Origin: Climacium dendroides
Lineage: Eukaryota; Streptophyta; Bryopsida; Hypnales; Climaciaceae
NCBI GenBank assembly: GCA_950106755.1
Contig: OX467089.1
Span: forward strand, 24,781,345 to 24,845,344
Reading direction: 5' to 3'
DNA: 64,000 nt
Below the pieces are notes generated by a model. It was not told the origin of the DNA and did not search any database. It saw only the letters and a program-made list of their open reading frames with translations. This document shows, piece by piece, positions 1 through 12,700 of this stretch; the first letter of the stretch is position 1; each line of letters starts with the position of its first letter. Position numbers and translations under genes: made by a program.

Positions 1-273
1 CAATCGGTACATTAAAGCGCACTAGTCTTTTTATCAAACTTGGAGTCTCTCCATTCTATGATACAGTTGGATAACTATTGTTGCGGCAAAAACTAGAGGA
101 AACATACAACAAAGTAGATCTTATAGCTCTGTCCTATTTGATTTGAAATACCAACTTCAGATTTTTCGTAGGTTAGGTTTTCAATGCTATTGCAATTGTG
201 AGATGTAGAGCAAAAAAGGAATCAACAGTCATAGGCGAGAAAGATGGAAGTGGAGAATTTTTAGAAAACTTAC

Positions 274-489
274 AAGCATCGAATGTTTGAGAGTCGGGTC
301 TCTACTGTTGTGTCCCAGGTGAGTCTCAATAGTAAGACGCAGAATCGGACGTCCTCCACCCTTGCAGTCGTTGCACGGACATTTATAACTTCCTAAAAAT
401 CTTTCATTGGTACGAGATCTCTCAAGCGCATTGAGAATTGTTGCCAGTAGTAAAAATCTTGGATCACTGCTGCAAGTGTGGTCTTCCAT
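274..489 (-). CDS. CACTA transposase first exon (Transpos_assoc-like, CPC-x2-C), partial
   Basis: The ATG at 489-487 opens 72 codons ending in phase 0 at a consensus donor GTAAGT (273-268). Residues 34-42 read G-S-Y-K-C-P-C-N-D-C, and a following His-containing stretch (T-H-L at 56-58, then R-D-P-T at 63-66) resembles the Cys/His-rich transposase-associated domain found at the N-terminus of plant TNP2-type CACTA transposases. The rest of the gene, including the RNase H-like catalytic domain, should lie to the left of the window. The ORF stays open upstream to 591, so an earlier start is possible. The assignment is by motif only; no downstream exon could be tested. Confidence 0.5.
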
Positions 490-599
490 GTTAGCAGTAA
501 GTGGAATAGAATTTAGAGTACACATACGATTTGTTGAGAAAGAATAAGGGGTGTTAGGTTTTTGTTTTGTGTGTAGTCGTTCCCTGCACATAGTCCTTT

Positions 600-1840
600 A
601 TTTTATTCTTTCTTGAAAACAATGATATTTTGTTTTATTCGTGACGTGGATCTCCTGTCCCTTCAATATTTTGGTATCTACTTGTACAAGCGTTGTCTAG
701 TAATGCCGGGATTTTTTGGAAGTGTGAATAGGTTACACGATGGTTGACCTCAATGTGGCAGTAGTGCTTTCTAAGAGAAGTTCCATATTCCTTGTGTTCG
801 AGGAAAAATAATTCCCATTGAACAACGGAGTATGTTGGGAGCCTCAATATTTTAGTCACTGAAGTGAGTGAAGTAGTTCATAGTTTTGTGAAGTAATAGT
901 GCCAGTTCCAAAAGTAAATAGTTGAAGTAGAAATCGCTATACAATTTCAAATACGTGCCAAACATATAGGGACATGAGGAAGGGCATGGAATAGTAGCTG
1001 TAAGTCGAGGTACTGAATTTTCTATTTGTATCAGGCTTAAATTTCTTCAATATGGAATCTGGAGAGAAGTGTACGTCATATGAAGAGATGTAGAATAAGA
1101 ATGTGGAGAGGAACCAAAATGTAATGCAAATGTTGGGCTTACTTCAAGCAAGGTGAAATTTCCATGTGAAGCTCAGTATTATTGATAGTTGTATGGTGCA
1201 ATGCAAGTGACGACTTCTTCTTCTATTCTCATGCCTTCAGTTTCTCGTATTAAATAGCTATAACTTAGATTGGTGTTTTTTATTCTCGGTTTTTGTTGAC
1301 AAAGACCAACATGCAATTTAATCACTCATACGCATGATTGTTAGATGTAAATTGACAAAAGCAAGACAATTTTAGACAATTGTTGCACATTTTCATGTAG
1401 ACTCTGAAAACATGCTGTCTACTTAGTATGTGAAGGAATTTTTTCTTTCTGATTGGATCTATTTCCATTGTAGATGGTTTTTAGAAGTTTGTGAACATCA
1501 GTCCATTTGCTATGGCATGTCCAATTAGAGTAGTTTCTTTTACTTCAAGTGGTGTCCAGGAAGCCATCTCTGCGGTAGTGTTGAATGTGAGCAATAAATG
1601 GAAATAGACTAAAATAGACATGAGTCATGGTTGTCAAAGTTTATCAATGTAGTTGTATGGTGGATAGTGATGTAGCGTGCATGACTTTTTTGGGGCCGAA
1701 ATGTGGGGATGCTTTTTGAAAATATTACGGTAGAATATTGAATCCACCTCACTTGTCATTAATTGCTAATGACTATAAAAGTGTCTACATACTGATAAGA
1801 ATTCTATTTACAAACTTGATACTTTGACTACCTTATTTCT
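600..1840. other. Intergenic region between the divergent CACTA genes
   Basis: No coding exon is recognised between the minus-strand transposase exon and the plus-strand gene. One minus-strand ORF (859-635) has no recognisable motif. The stretch probably contains both promoters and 5' leader exons of the divergent genes, but I see no convincing TATA element or splice pair. Confidence 0.3.
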
Positions 1841-1866
1841 AAATTGGGTGTTGTCCATGTGTCCAG

Positions 1867-4800
1867 CTCCGGCAACATACAAGAACACAAGTCTCCACGT
1901 AGTGTCGTTACTCGGAAATATTTACGTGACCGCAACATAGAGCCTCGCCGAAGCAAAAGGGTGGCTGCACTTGCGAAAGCATTGTCTGTGTGTGGAGATT
2001 TGAGCGCAAGTGTTCCGTCAAGGGCTTCAAGTGTGCAAAAGAGCAAGAGTTCGGAACGCATCGACACTTTGTCCGAGAAAAAGGTATGACAGAAACAAGT
2101 GTGGGAATTGTAGATCACAACGGCATATACACATGGTGTTGTTTATTAAACCCTGCTTTTTCCATGACTATTTTCTCATCAAAAATTGCCAAGCAAATCC
2201 ATATGAAGGCTTCTCTAATTGAAAATGATATTGTTGTGGGCTCCTGATTCTTTTGAATAAGAATATAATGGAAGGACAAAATCAGTCGGAAGGTATGTAC
2301 AATACCGATGATTCCACGGAAAGTCTATATGTTGTAGAAGTGAATATGGGCTCCGACAGCAAGAGAAACGTGCATGAAAGTTTGAGGGTGACAAAACCTC
2401 CAACGGATTGCTTAGAGAGCAGTTCACGTGCTGTGATGTTGGACTCACCAAGCATGGATTTTGCTTCAGCTTTCGGGAACGAATTATAAGGAATGCTCAT
2501 GCATGTTTTAAATGAGTCTGTAGCAATGTTTGCTCATTCTTCTTCAGCTCCAACATCCCTTCCGCCGGACATCTCGGCACAGAATCCGACAGAAAATGCA
2601 AATGAGGTCCTTCTATCAAAAACATGGAGCCAACGCACATACAACGTTGTTCAGGCGAGACAGAAGAGAAAACCACAAATGACACGGACCTCAGCAGGAG
2701 AAGACTCTGATTCTCTAAAAGAATTCATTGCCTCTAAGAACGGAACGCTACAACAAAAATCTATTATGACGTGGAGGTTGAACAGGTTTCGAGCGAAGCG
2801 GTCAAAGGAACTCACTAGTAATCGGAAAGCAGTGAAGAAGCTACCATATGTCATTCATGTTGATGGTATGGCCAAAGCAAGAGGTATTCACAAGCATTTG
2901 TGGCATGCTGCTGTGAGAGGCCAATGTAGATGACTGGATCCGTCCATGGATAATATTAATCACCACTCAAAGCAAGTGGTTGATAGTATTTGGCATGGAT
3001 TGGAAAAAGAATGGGAGTTTGAGGGCTTCACTCATAGGGCAAGGGAAATGTTTGAGAGATCAGCAACAAAATTCATGAGAAATAGGAAGATGCAGCTTAA
3101 ATACAAGTGTCGAAAAATTGCGGACGGGAAAAAAACAGAGGATGTGGGAGGAAGTCACTGGTTGAAGTTTGTGGATTTTACGAAGAATTTTGGAAAGGGA
3201 AGTTCGTCTGAAGGCAATTCGATGAAATCAAGAAAAGGAAGAGAAATCGTTCCGTCAGTTCAGAAGGGAAACAATGAGTCAGCGTCCGAACATCTGGTAT
3301 GTTTGCACTTTCTAAAAGGTAAGTGAAGTAGGAGTGTAAATTCTTTTCATTACTTTCTATTCATTTATTTTGTAGTCGTCAACCATGGAGGACTAAAATG
3401 TTTAAAAGTATACTTATTAATCGTATTGTTTCAGTATAGAAGTGTAGAAAGAGGTCATTGTATAAGGAAAATTGAGTCTATAGTACACTATCATGAGAAG
3501 AGCTTCATCAATTATGGAGGTGGAAAATGTTCATGTGTGTGAACCTTTTTGTATTTCTGTGAATCAGATGTACCAAGACTATTTGTTTTTTCAATTTTTC
3601 TTTTTGATTTTAGCAAGGAAAAGAGGACAAAGGTGTGCTACAAGAGGAGTTCCTTATTTTGACATTTGTTTGTGGCAGGATGTAGCGCAATATATTGAAA
3701 AGTGCAGTCCTAGCAGCCTTGCTAGGCTGCTTGACTCATATCAGGCAGATGCAGAAAATGTTGATGTTCGCATTTTGAGTTTGCAAAGCAAATTGATGAG
3801 ACTTCAGCAGTCGAGGAAGGTATAGTTCTTTTGACCGTATTTGAAATTTTGGATTTTTCGTAATTGAAAAGGAAAATGTTAATTGCATTGGAATGAAAAA
3901 GAATTTGGTACACAAAACTATCATGTCAGTCAATGTGCGGTCACTTGTAATTGGATGATGGATCTTTGTTTAAGAAATTGAAAAATAATTAGAGAGAAAA
4001 AGTAATTCAATGTGCATGTACATGCACTCAACCAACAATTATTTATGAGTGCATGTCAAGGAATATGAGGACCGTATTGTTTGTTGACAATTTCTTCTGT
4101 GGATGCGTAGGCTGGTTTTACTATGATCAAAGAACCTAACTCAAGTGTGGTGAAATGCATTGTCAATGTTCCTTTTATAATGGCATCAGACGAAGGTATG
4201 AGTGTTGACCTTTGACTTGTCTAAAGTGTGACCTTTTTTTCGAAAATTACGAAGAGTTCAGATATTTCTTATTATGAGTCAGTTTGTGTAGTTTTAAATG
4301 TGTTGTCTATTTACAGACAACCTTAAAAACCTAAATAACGTCGACTCAATTGCTTCAAAAAGATAATATTGTACTTCATTATTTGTTGTCATAGAAGTTT
4401 TTAGGCAATTTGGTATTAAATGGCAGGAATAAAGAAAATTGGCTAGACAACGGCAGCATATGGTAAGGTTTTTTGCAAAGTAACTTCAAAATTAAAAAAT
4501 AAATTGGATACAATTTCCGAATTGTGGATTAGAGCATAACTGAAGATTTGTGATAATTAGTAAAACAACTTTAAGTATCCAATATGTCAATGAATCTTGA
4601 AACTTGGAGCAATACTATATCATTTTCTTTTGGAACTTTGGAACTTGACAGAAAATTAAAAACAAAATTATTGTGGGGAGTAATGATAAGATGTGTAAGC
4701 AAGTTCATTATATTCAGAAAGTAGCATGCAGTCAAAGGTGCTCAGTTGAAGGTCCTCAAAGACATAGACAAATCGTGGAGAACTATGTCACCATTGCCCA

Positions 4801-6518
4801 GACATCTGTGTTTACAATAGAGTTTAATGTTACAAGTTCATGATGTGAACAGCAAATTACAAAATTTTAGTGAGAAATTGGAGTTCCGGTTCTACAATTC
4901 TATTAAGTCACTCTTCAATCACTTTGTTGGAGACACTATGTTTTGCATCAGAAGTCAGTGCAGGCATAGTTTCTGCTTCTACACTAAGTAAATCAATTGT
5001 AGTTGAGTAGCATTTTGAAAGGAAAAGACGCTACCAATGCATTCTATCAATTATTGCAAAATTGTGGTTTCATATCGTACGCGGCCTTATCCCACCATCA
5101 TGCATCTTTTCAAATAGGGTGTCACATGAATGAATTTGTTCAAGTCAGTGTATGATTGTTATGTATGGAAAAGTGGAAAGTCGTGTGTTCATAAATTCAT
5201 GGATTTTAGGTATAAACACTTTGCATGCTTGAATATATGAACTTCAAATTTGATAGAAGGAAAGCAGGTATAGTCCGACTACTGCACAATTGAACCTTTT
5301 TTTTGTAGACTGGGCTGGACATGTTCCGTTCATATCCGTGGATTCTGTGTATGAAATTGTTTACGGGTGCTATCCTAAATTGACAGGGTAATATACTTTG
5401 GCAAACAAATAAAGAGTTGTTGACCTTCTTTCACAACAAACATTATGCAAGAAATGAATGTAGAATTGGACAGCAAACTTCTATGTAACCACCAACTATG
5501 TCGACTGGGGATACATTGAATTTTGCAAGTAATTAGTGTGTACGTGCTTTGTACAAGGGACTGTCGTCTGCACTCATTTTTATTCCTTTAGAACCTAAAG
5601 TCAAATTCGTTTATTGCGAAACTGACCATAGTTTTTCTACATTGCCAGATGTGAACATTATGAAGGAGAACATCATGCCAGCAAATGCTAATTCCTATCA
5701 TCAAGAAGCAAAACCATCTGGAAAGAAGAGAAGTGAAACAAATGAAGACAAACACGGGAAGGTGCTTCAAGAATCACAAAAAAAGAAGGCTTTGATGCTC
5801 TTGCACGGAGAGCGAGAAACAAATGGACGAGAAAGTGGAGATGAATTTAAAGGAAATGAGGTGAGAGTGCTGTCGAGTTTGGAAAATCATCTTTGAGTCC
5901 TATGTGATGAGCAAGTATTAAAGGTTTTGTAGGAATGAGGTCATTGGTATCTTGATGCCTGCTTTAGAGAATTGACTCGCCAAGTATACATGTTATTGTG
6001 GAAAAAGAGTGATTGTCCACTGGGAATTACAAACAATAGATTGGGTTTCTGAATGTCTCTGCAATCACTAAAATTCATGTCCATGATTCCTTATTATAGT
6101 GCGTTCTAGTGCTTAACAATACATGTCAAAAAAAGCTTTTATTTTTGTAATGCTAGTTTCTATTTTGCAATGGTACTTGGTCATTAATGTACTAAAGTGT
6201 CATGGGGGTATAATCTCTTGGAAAATGCAGATAGATTGTGGTGATGTGGTCAGAGTATATGCTTTCACAGGGGGGAGAAAAGAAGAGATTGGAAAGGGCA
6301 TAGTCATGGATTTGGCTGGGTCAAAATATTCAAAGAAAGTGATTCCCAGAGGTTGGCAAAGCATCAAGTTGACTTCATACACATCCAGTGGAGCCTTCAA
6401 AATTTGTCCTTTCCCAACAAGATGGTCAGAGCAGTCAAAGAATCTAACCGTCAAAGAAACAAGTGGGCGAAGTATACTATGGCCAGACATGCTTCTTGAA
6501 AGCCTCCTGCACGTTTAA
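1867..6518 (+). pseudogene. TNPA/Transposase_24-like transposon protein, spliced, two in-frame stops
   Basis: Six exons fit together by phase: 1867-2083, 2262-3318, 3614-3819, 4111-4195, 5649-5860 and 6231-6518. Donors include AAG|GTATGA, AAAG|GTAAGT and GAG|GTGAGA; acceptors include TTAG|CA, CCAG|AT and GCAG|AT. Exon 1 has a basic R-R-S-K-R-V-A stretch. The large exon ends with a W-E-F-E-G-F ... A-R-E-M-F-E-R ... K-F-V-D-F-T module like the plant Transposase_24 (Ptta/En/Spm) domain. The third exon is coiled-coil-like. The last exon has G-K-G-I-V, C-P-F and a final W-P, resembling the small C-terminal module of that family. Two in-frame stops, TAA 2487-2489 and TGA 2931-2933, break the large exon, so this copy is probably dead. 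No start codon was found; a 5' exon may be missing. Confidence 0.5.
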
Positions 6519-7190
6519 GGAGCCTTCTAAAAATGAAATGCTAGTCGGATTTGTTCATGGTTTTCGACAATGATGGTACTTTGAGAAAAACACCAACAAT
6601 GGGCGAGTTTTTGTGACCACTACAACATTGTAAATTGATTTTGGGTATTTGTTATTGGACTAACTATACTGTATATTTGATGGTTTCCACTAGACCTTGA
6701 TGCTCTTGTGTGCGCTTGTAGTCTTTTTCATAGAAATAAGTTTAGCGATCAAGTTCTACTTGGAGTGAAAGAAATTGACAGAGATGACACTTCAATAAAT
6801 AAAGTGCAAGAAATTGAATGTTTTAGCTTCATGTATTTATCATACTCAGTGCATGAGGATGCTTTACTATTGTACTTGTAACATTTGACTACAAGCAGTT
6901 TATTTCCACATGCCGAAATAAAGGGAAAAATAATTAATTAATTAATTAAACCATAAATGTTCATCTATGATAGAGCCACATGCCATCTTACAACTGTGCC
7001 AAAAAATTTCCTTATAAGTCATGCATATCAATGCTTAAAACCTGGCTTATAATACACCATATGACCATTTAGTCATGTACAATAATGCAAGTCCTAGAGA
7101 CATGATTTTAAGTAAATTTTACTGAAAATACATGACCTTTCAATATGCTTTGTCTCACTTTAAAATCACACTTAAAGCACCCCTTCCCCT

Positions 7191-7197
7191 TGTAGTG
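7191..7197 (-). repeat. Proposed right terminal repeat of the left CACTA element
   Basis: TGTAGTG (complement CACTACA) closes a GC-richer CCCCTTCCCC stretch and is followed by AAT. It fits a CACTA terminus, but the partner end is out of the window. Confidence 0.4.
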
Positions 7198-7415
7198 AAT
7201 ATAGCCATCTTCATATTATTGTAAGAAAAATAAGTCCTATTGGTTTATGTAAATGAATCATTATGATATATATTGTTTTGTATTGGTGACTAATAAATGT
7301 CATTGAATAGAATTATATTTTTTTGTATTTTCCTTCTCTAATATAATTGTCTCTAAGTATATGTCTCTAGAATCATATGTATTTGTTTTTAACTACATAA
7401 AGTTTTTTATTCAAC
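7198..7415. other. AT-rich spacer
   Basis: Nothing recognisable between the CACTA terminus and the next TIR element. Confidence 0.5.
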
Positions 7416-7417
7416 TA

Positions 7418-8229
7418 CTAGCGGTTGGCGTTTGCTATGCTACGCATTCATCATTAAAATTTTATAAGAATTTTTATGTATTAAATAGAATGCTGAACAA
7501 AAATTTCAATAAATCTTCAAATAAAAATGACTAAAATCTTTGTATAATTTTTTTTATAAGTAAGCATATAGTGAAATGTACAATAGAAATTTATTGAATG
7601 ATGAATGAAACATATGCAATGGTAAATACTATAAAAGATACACATACATTAGAATGCATTAAAAATTTGACTCCATTGTTACAAAAAATGGCAACCTAAA
7701 TTGAAGAATTGAAAGAAAAAACTTATAAATCTCAAAAACTTTGTGAACAACTTAATTGTTGTGGAATCCAAAATCGCTTCAATTGAATAAATTTCTCAAA
7801 ATCATTTGGTAGTAGCAATAGAAATTTGAAATCATGAAAGTTCAAAGCTCACAAAAGCACAAAATCATAGAAGTGCAAAGAAGTGTAAAGCCAAGAGAAG
7901 CAATGAATTTGCTACCTCTATAATATCATCCTATGGATCCTCTTTAATATCACCTTACTTGCAACAACTATATTATTTTTATAATATCATCCTTTGAAGA
8001 AAGTGATATCACAAAAGTGATTGCAAACTGCTACTCTATTTCTGTAATATCACATTGTGTAAAAATATGATTTCTATGTATGCATGATTGAAAATATTTT
8101 TACAAAATATTTAAAATAATTATTTTAAAGACTTATTGAAATCATTATCATGCATTTTATTCAAATATATCAAAATTTTACTAATATGTGATACAATGAA
8201 TGCGTAGCATAGCAAGTACGAGCCCCTAG
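7418..8229. mobile_element. 812-bp TIR element flanked by TA
   Basis: The ends are inverted repeats of about 36 bp. Left and right (complemented) both start CTAG and share TTGCTATGCTACGCATTCAT-type sequence, with mismatches in the outermost 14 bases. TA stands immediately outside both ends (7416-7417 and 8230-8231). The interior is very AT-rich and has no coding ORF, so the element is non-autonomous. A TA duplication fits Tc1/mariner-type elements, but the TIR is not a Stowaway sequence, so the superfamily is left open. Confidence 0.6.
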
Positions 8230-9060
8230 TATTAATGGTAGCATTTGTGATATTACAGAGGGACTTATGATTTTAGTAGTATGATAGATAATTTGGTGAA
8301 AAGTGCATTTTTTCAAAGATTACCTCAAAGATTATAGATGCTATTGACTAGTTCTAGAATGGCTAAACAACAAAATTTGAAATTTTTTATTTTTCCACCT
8401 TCTATTTAATTTTCTTTAGTAAATTTGTACTTTTAGTACACCAAAATTTTGCCAAAAGTGTATAGGGTCTAGTGTACTTTCACCATACGATAGGAGCATT
8501 TTTTAAAAGTTTATACTTAGTGCCAAAAGTTCTGTAAATGACTGTCAAAGTAATATGAAGTTTTCAAATAGGGGCACAAAAAAAATCCCTCTAACTTCTA
8601 CACCTAATATCTTTCAATCTAAATAGTTAGACTTGACAAAAAATTTACCACATCATCTTATAGCATTCTAGTACAGGATCATATTGTTGAATTTGCACAA
8701 AAAAAACATTTTGAGGTCTATGTGGATCAATACACTAGAAATGTACTAGAAATGGCAATTTTGAGTGGTTTTTGAGCAAGAAAAGGCCTTAAGGCTATTT
8801 GGGGTCAAGCAATGTTATGATGAACCACAATTGATCCAAGATTGTTTTAAAATTTTCTTGGCTTTAGTCATAAATGTAAAGTGACTTTGCAAGTGTATAG
8901 TAACTGACCCCATTTCCAACTATCATCCCATTTCCAATCTATAGGTTGTTTTCTTTCCATGAAGTTGTGGTGGAGTTCGAGGAGCTATTGTGGCGCATTA
9001 TGATTGGTTGTAAGGCTATCAATATTGCAACAAGCCCTTGGTCGATTTTGCAATCAACCT
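8230..9060. other. AT-rich spacer with one diverged dispersed-repeat copy
   Basis: The stretch about 8640-8800 (ATGGCAATTTTGAGTGGTTT, then an AAAAGGCCTT word) matches in diverged form segments at 24110-24290 (same strand) and 18970-19090 (opposite strand). No coding signal is visible. Confidence 0.45.
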
Positions 9061-9246
9061 AAAGGAGAGGCACCCAATGGCGTCCCTTTCTAGGAAGGAG
9101 CGTCATTTTAGAACCTAAATGTAGACAACCCAAACATGACTTATTATTTTTTGACTAAAACAATAAGCCACGTATGGGCCACCTAGAATTGCGTTTTAAA
9201 ATGACGCCCCTTCCTAAAAAGGGACGCCATTGGGTGCCTCTCCCTT
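9061..9246. mobile_element. Fold-back MITE with about 50-bp arms
   Basis: The left arm (9062-9110) begins AAGGAGAGGCACCCAATGGC. The right arm (9197-9245) is its complement with only a few mismatches, around a loop of about 86 bp. It sits 24 bp from the chromovirus target duplication. No target duplication is certain (TAA against TAT is the nearest match), so the superfamily is unknown. Confidence 0.7.
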
Positions 9247-9274
9247 ATGGTTAGAAATTGAAAGGTCTATATCA

Positions 9275-9689
9275 TGTTAGGATTCCTATTCGTCGAGCGA
9301 GATTCTGTCGACACTCCGAACGATCATGCACTCTGTCTGTCCGTAATCCCAGTATTTCGGAGTACAGAGCATTCTGTGTTGTAACTACTTAGCAACTGAG
9401 CATACTCATGATGATGAATCGTTAATCCTGATTATCCTGAATGTGTGCTTCCAATTCAGATCAATGCAACAAGGCATCACGGAGAACGAGAGATTAGCAG
9501 TATCGAAGTTTGTATTAACAGGATGCTAAGTGAGGGACATCACCCCCCTCGTTGAGCTTTAACGGAGCAACTAACCGCCTCTGACCTAACTGCTGGAATG
9601 ACATAACTGTCTCCACGAAATCCCTTTCGTAACAATTAGCCAAGTAGTCTGTGGTGACCATGTCCAGCTATTACGACTGAGTCGTAACA
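9275..9689 (-). repeat. 3' LTR of the chromovirus
   Basis: 415 bp, begins TGTTAGGATTCC and ends GAGTCGTAACA on the plus strand. It is the downstream LTR of the minus-oriented element and lies next to the C-rich complement of the polypurine tract. Confidence 0.95.
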
Positions 9690-9690
9690 A

Positions 9691-9703
9691 TACCCCCCCT
9701 CTA
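9691..9703 (-). other. Polypurine tract
   Basis: The plus strand reads TACCCCCCCTCTA beside the 3' LTR; in the element's orientation this is an AGAGGGGGGG tract, the expected plus-strand primer site. It overlaps the end of the integrase/chromodomain reading frame. Confidence 0.75.
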
Positions 9704-12700
9704 ATGTGTTGAAGCTGGAGAATTGAGGTGAGCCGGAGCCGGCGCTTGTGGATGGCATTGGTGGAACTTTCTAACCACATCCGGAGCATTCCGCAAATTC
9801 TCAGCTGGTTCCCAGGAGTTTTGTTCAAGCCCGTAACCCTCCCAAGATACCAAGTAATGTAGTTTCCGCCCACGGCCTGAGAATCGGGAATCAAGAACGT
9901 CGTGGACCTCCCACTCCATATCACCTTCCGCAGTTACGACTGGCGGTGGTGGTTTCTGTAAACGCCCAGGAATTGTATCCTGTCGATACTTTTCTAGGAG
10001 TGATACGTGAAAAATGTCATGAATCCGGAGTGTTCGAGGAAGCTTAAGCTTGTATACCACATCTGATAACTTGGAGATAATCGGAAAAGGCCCTAAAAAC
10101 TTGGAAGCCAGCTTCTTCGATGGCGCCGTGGTGGCTATATTAGCGTGGCGCAGCAACACTTTGTTGCCCACCTGGAAGTTTGGTTGACGCTGAACCCCAC
10201 GGTCGTAATTTTGTTTAGCTTGATCCGAAGCGATCTGTATCATGATTTTGATTTCCTCATAGATTTCCTTTAAATGTCGGATTATTTCCTCCGCAGCCGG
10301 GACCGTTGACGAAGTTGGTGTATCAAATGATAAATGTGGATGGTATCCATATGTCGCATAGAATGGGGAGAATCCTGTGGCGGAGTGAAGAACATTATTG
10401 TATGCGAATTCAACCAAGGGAAGTAATTCTGACCAATCATCTTGGTGGCGAGTTGTGAACATGCGTAAAATTTGTTCGAGGATTTGGTTTACGCGCTCTG
10501 TTTGACCATCCGATTGAGGGTGGAATGCCGTCGTAGGACAAGGTTGAATCCGAAGAAGCTGACATAACCGTCTCATGAATTTAGAAATAAAAACCGCACC
10601 CCTATCGGAGATTATTTCGTCTGGCGTCCCATGGTGTTTCCAAACATGTTGAAGATACAACGTGGCTGCTCCATTAGAATCCACCGTTTCAGTCGTCGGA
10701 ATGAAATGCGCCAATTTGGTGTTTTTGTCGACCACAACCATAATTGAATCGAAACCGCTACTCCTCGGTAATTTAACAATGAAATCCGTAGTCACCCTTC
10801 TCCAGGGTGCTTCAGCAACTGGGATCGGTTGTAGAAGTCCATAGGAGCCATGACGTGTTGATTTGGATCTTTGGCAGAGATCGCATCCATCAACATACCG
10901 ATGAGCATATCGCCGTAATGTTGGCCAGTAAAACTTCCGAGATACCAAATCCACCGTTTTCGCACGTCCTGGGTGGGCCGCGGCTGGAGCATCATGGCGG
11001 GATCTTAAGATCTGGCGTCACAAATCTTCATTATCGGGGACGAATACCTTGTCCCGAAAATATAGAACCCCATCAGTGAATCGATATTCTTGGAAACGTT
11101 GGCGGATATGCCCCAGAGCTCGGTCAGGCCCGTTCCTGAAAAAGGACAGTATTGATTCAAATGCCGGATCTTCCAAACTGGCCGCCTTAACTTGTTGCAT
11201 GAGCTGCATGTCACTCCAGACTGGCTAGCATGCCTCCAACACGGCCAAACGGAGAAGCGGTTTTGAATTTGGCTCCGAACCCTAGTTGCCTTCAGTTCGT
11301 CTGGATAACATATCAGCGCGTCCATTAAGAAACCCAGGCCGGTGCTCAATAGTAAAATTAAAAGATGAAAGAAATTCAGACCATCTAGCTTGCCGTCTGT
11401 TGAGCTGCTTAGTCGTGAGGAAGTACTCTAAATTTTTATGATCTGAGATCACTCTTATTTGATGCGGCGACCCCTCCAAATAAACTCGCCAGTTTTGGAA
11501 AGCTAGAACAATAGCTAATAATTCCTTATCGTAAATGTCATAGTTCTGTTCTGCCAAAGACATCTTTGAACTTCGATATGCACAAGGGTGAAGGTGTCCG
11601 TCCTCACCTTTTTGTGACAAAATGCCTCTTGTTGCAGTATCAAACGCGTCCGTCTCAACTACAAATTGCTGGTCAAAATTAGGATGAATCAATACTGGCG
11701 CTTGAAGGAACCGAGATCGAAGTGCGTTAAAAGCTTCCTGTGCTCGAGGAGTCCACTCAAATTGACAGTTTTTCCTTGTCAATGCAGTAAGAGGACCCGC
11801 TATTTTTGAGTAATCCAAAATAAACCGTCGGTAGAAATTAGCAAATCCTAGAAATGCCTGAACCTCTTTGATTGTACTCGGAATTGGCCAATCACGGATG
11901 GCTTGTATATTGTCTTGGCACATCTCTAATCCCTTTTCCGATACAATCATGCCCAAAAATTCTACGGAGCTTCGGTGGAACTCACATTTTGATGCTTTGA
12001 CGTAAAGACCATTTGTTGTAAGCATTTGAGGACTTCTTGTGCCAGTAATTGATGTTCCTTTAAATCCTTTGAAAAGATGAGAATATCGTCTAAATAAATC
12101 ACCACCGATATATCCAATAAATCATTAAAAATACTTTGCATGTGGGCTTGAAATTGCGCCGGGGCATTGGTTAACCCAAATGGCATGACAAGGTACTCGA
12201 AGAGCCCATAGCGAGTTTTGAAAGCGGTTTTAAATTCATGGCCATGAGCCATCCGTACTCGATGATATGCTTGCCGCACATCCAATTTTGTGAAAATTTT
12301 AGCCCCAACCAATCTATCCGTAAGCTCAGGAATTAAAGGTAATGGGTATCGATTTCTTACAATGACTCGATTTAAATTGCGATAGTCAACGCAAACGCGA
12401 ATCGATCCATCTTTTTTCTTGGCGAACACAATTGAGGCGGATACAAGAGATTTGGATTGTCTAATCCATCCTTTGCCCAAATTCTCCTCAAGATATCGCC
12501 GTAATTCATCTAGCTCCACCGGAGACATTGGTCGTAGCCCAGTATTCCAAGGCTCCTCCCCCTCCTTAAACTCAATCTTCATGTCTGATACTCCGTGATT
12601 TGGAAGTTCATTTGATGCTGACTCGCTAAAAGCTTCACTTAGATCTTGATACTCTACCGGAATCTGTGATTCCGTTGTCACCCCGGTCAAATCTAACACT

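Larger units (their letters stand above)
1..7197. mobile_element. CACTA (En/Spm-like) element, right part; left end outside window
   Basis: The segment holds two divergently transcribed transposon genes: a transposase first exon on the minus strand (489 to 274) and a spliced Transposase_24-like gene on the plus strand (about 1867-6518). The proposed right terminus is at 7197, where the plus strand reads CCCCTTGTAGTG; its complement begins CACTACAAG, the usual CACTA start. The 240 bases before it repeat short AGTCATG/CATGA words, as expected of subterminal binding sites. The following AAT would be one half of a 3-bp target duplication, but the other half lies outside the window, so the boundary is an inference. 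Confidence 0.5.

Noticed and set aside
9586..9924. Minus-strand ORF overlapping the LTR and chromodomain region
   Set aside because: It lies in another frame of the chromovirus chromodomain and LTR, and is a shadow of the real reading frame.
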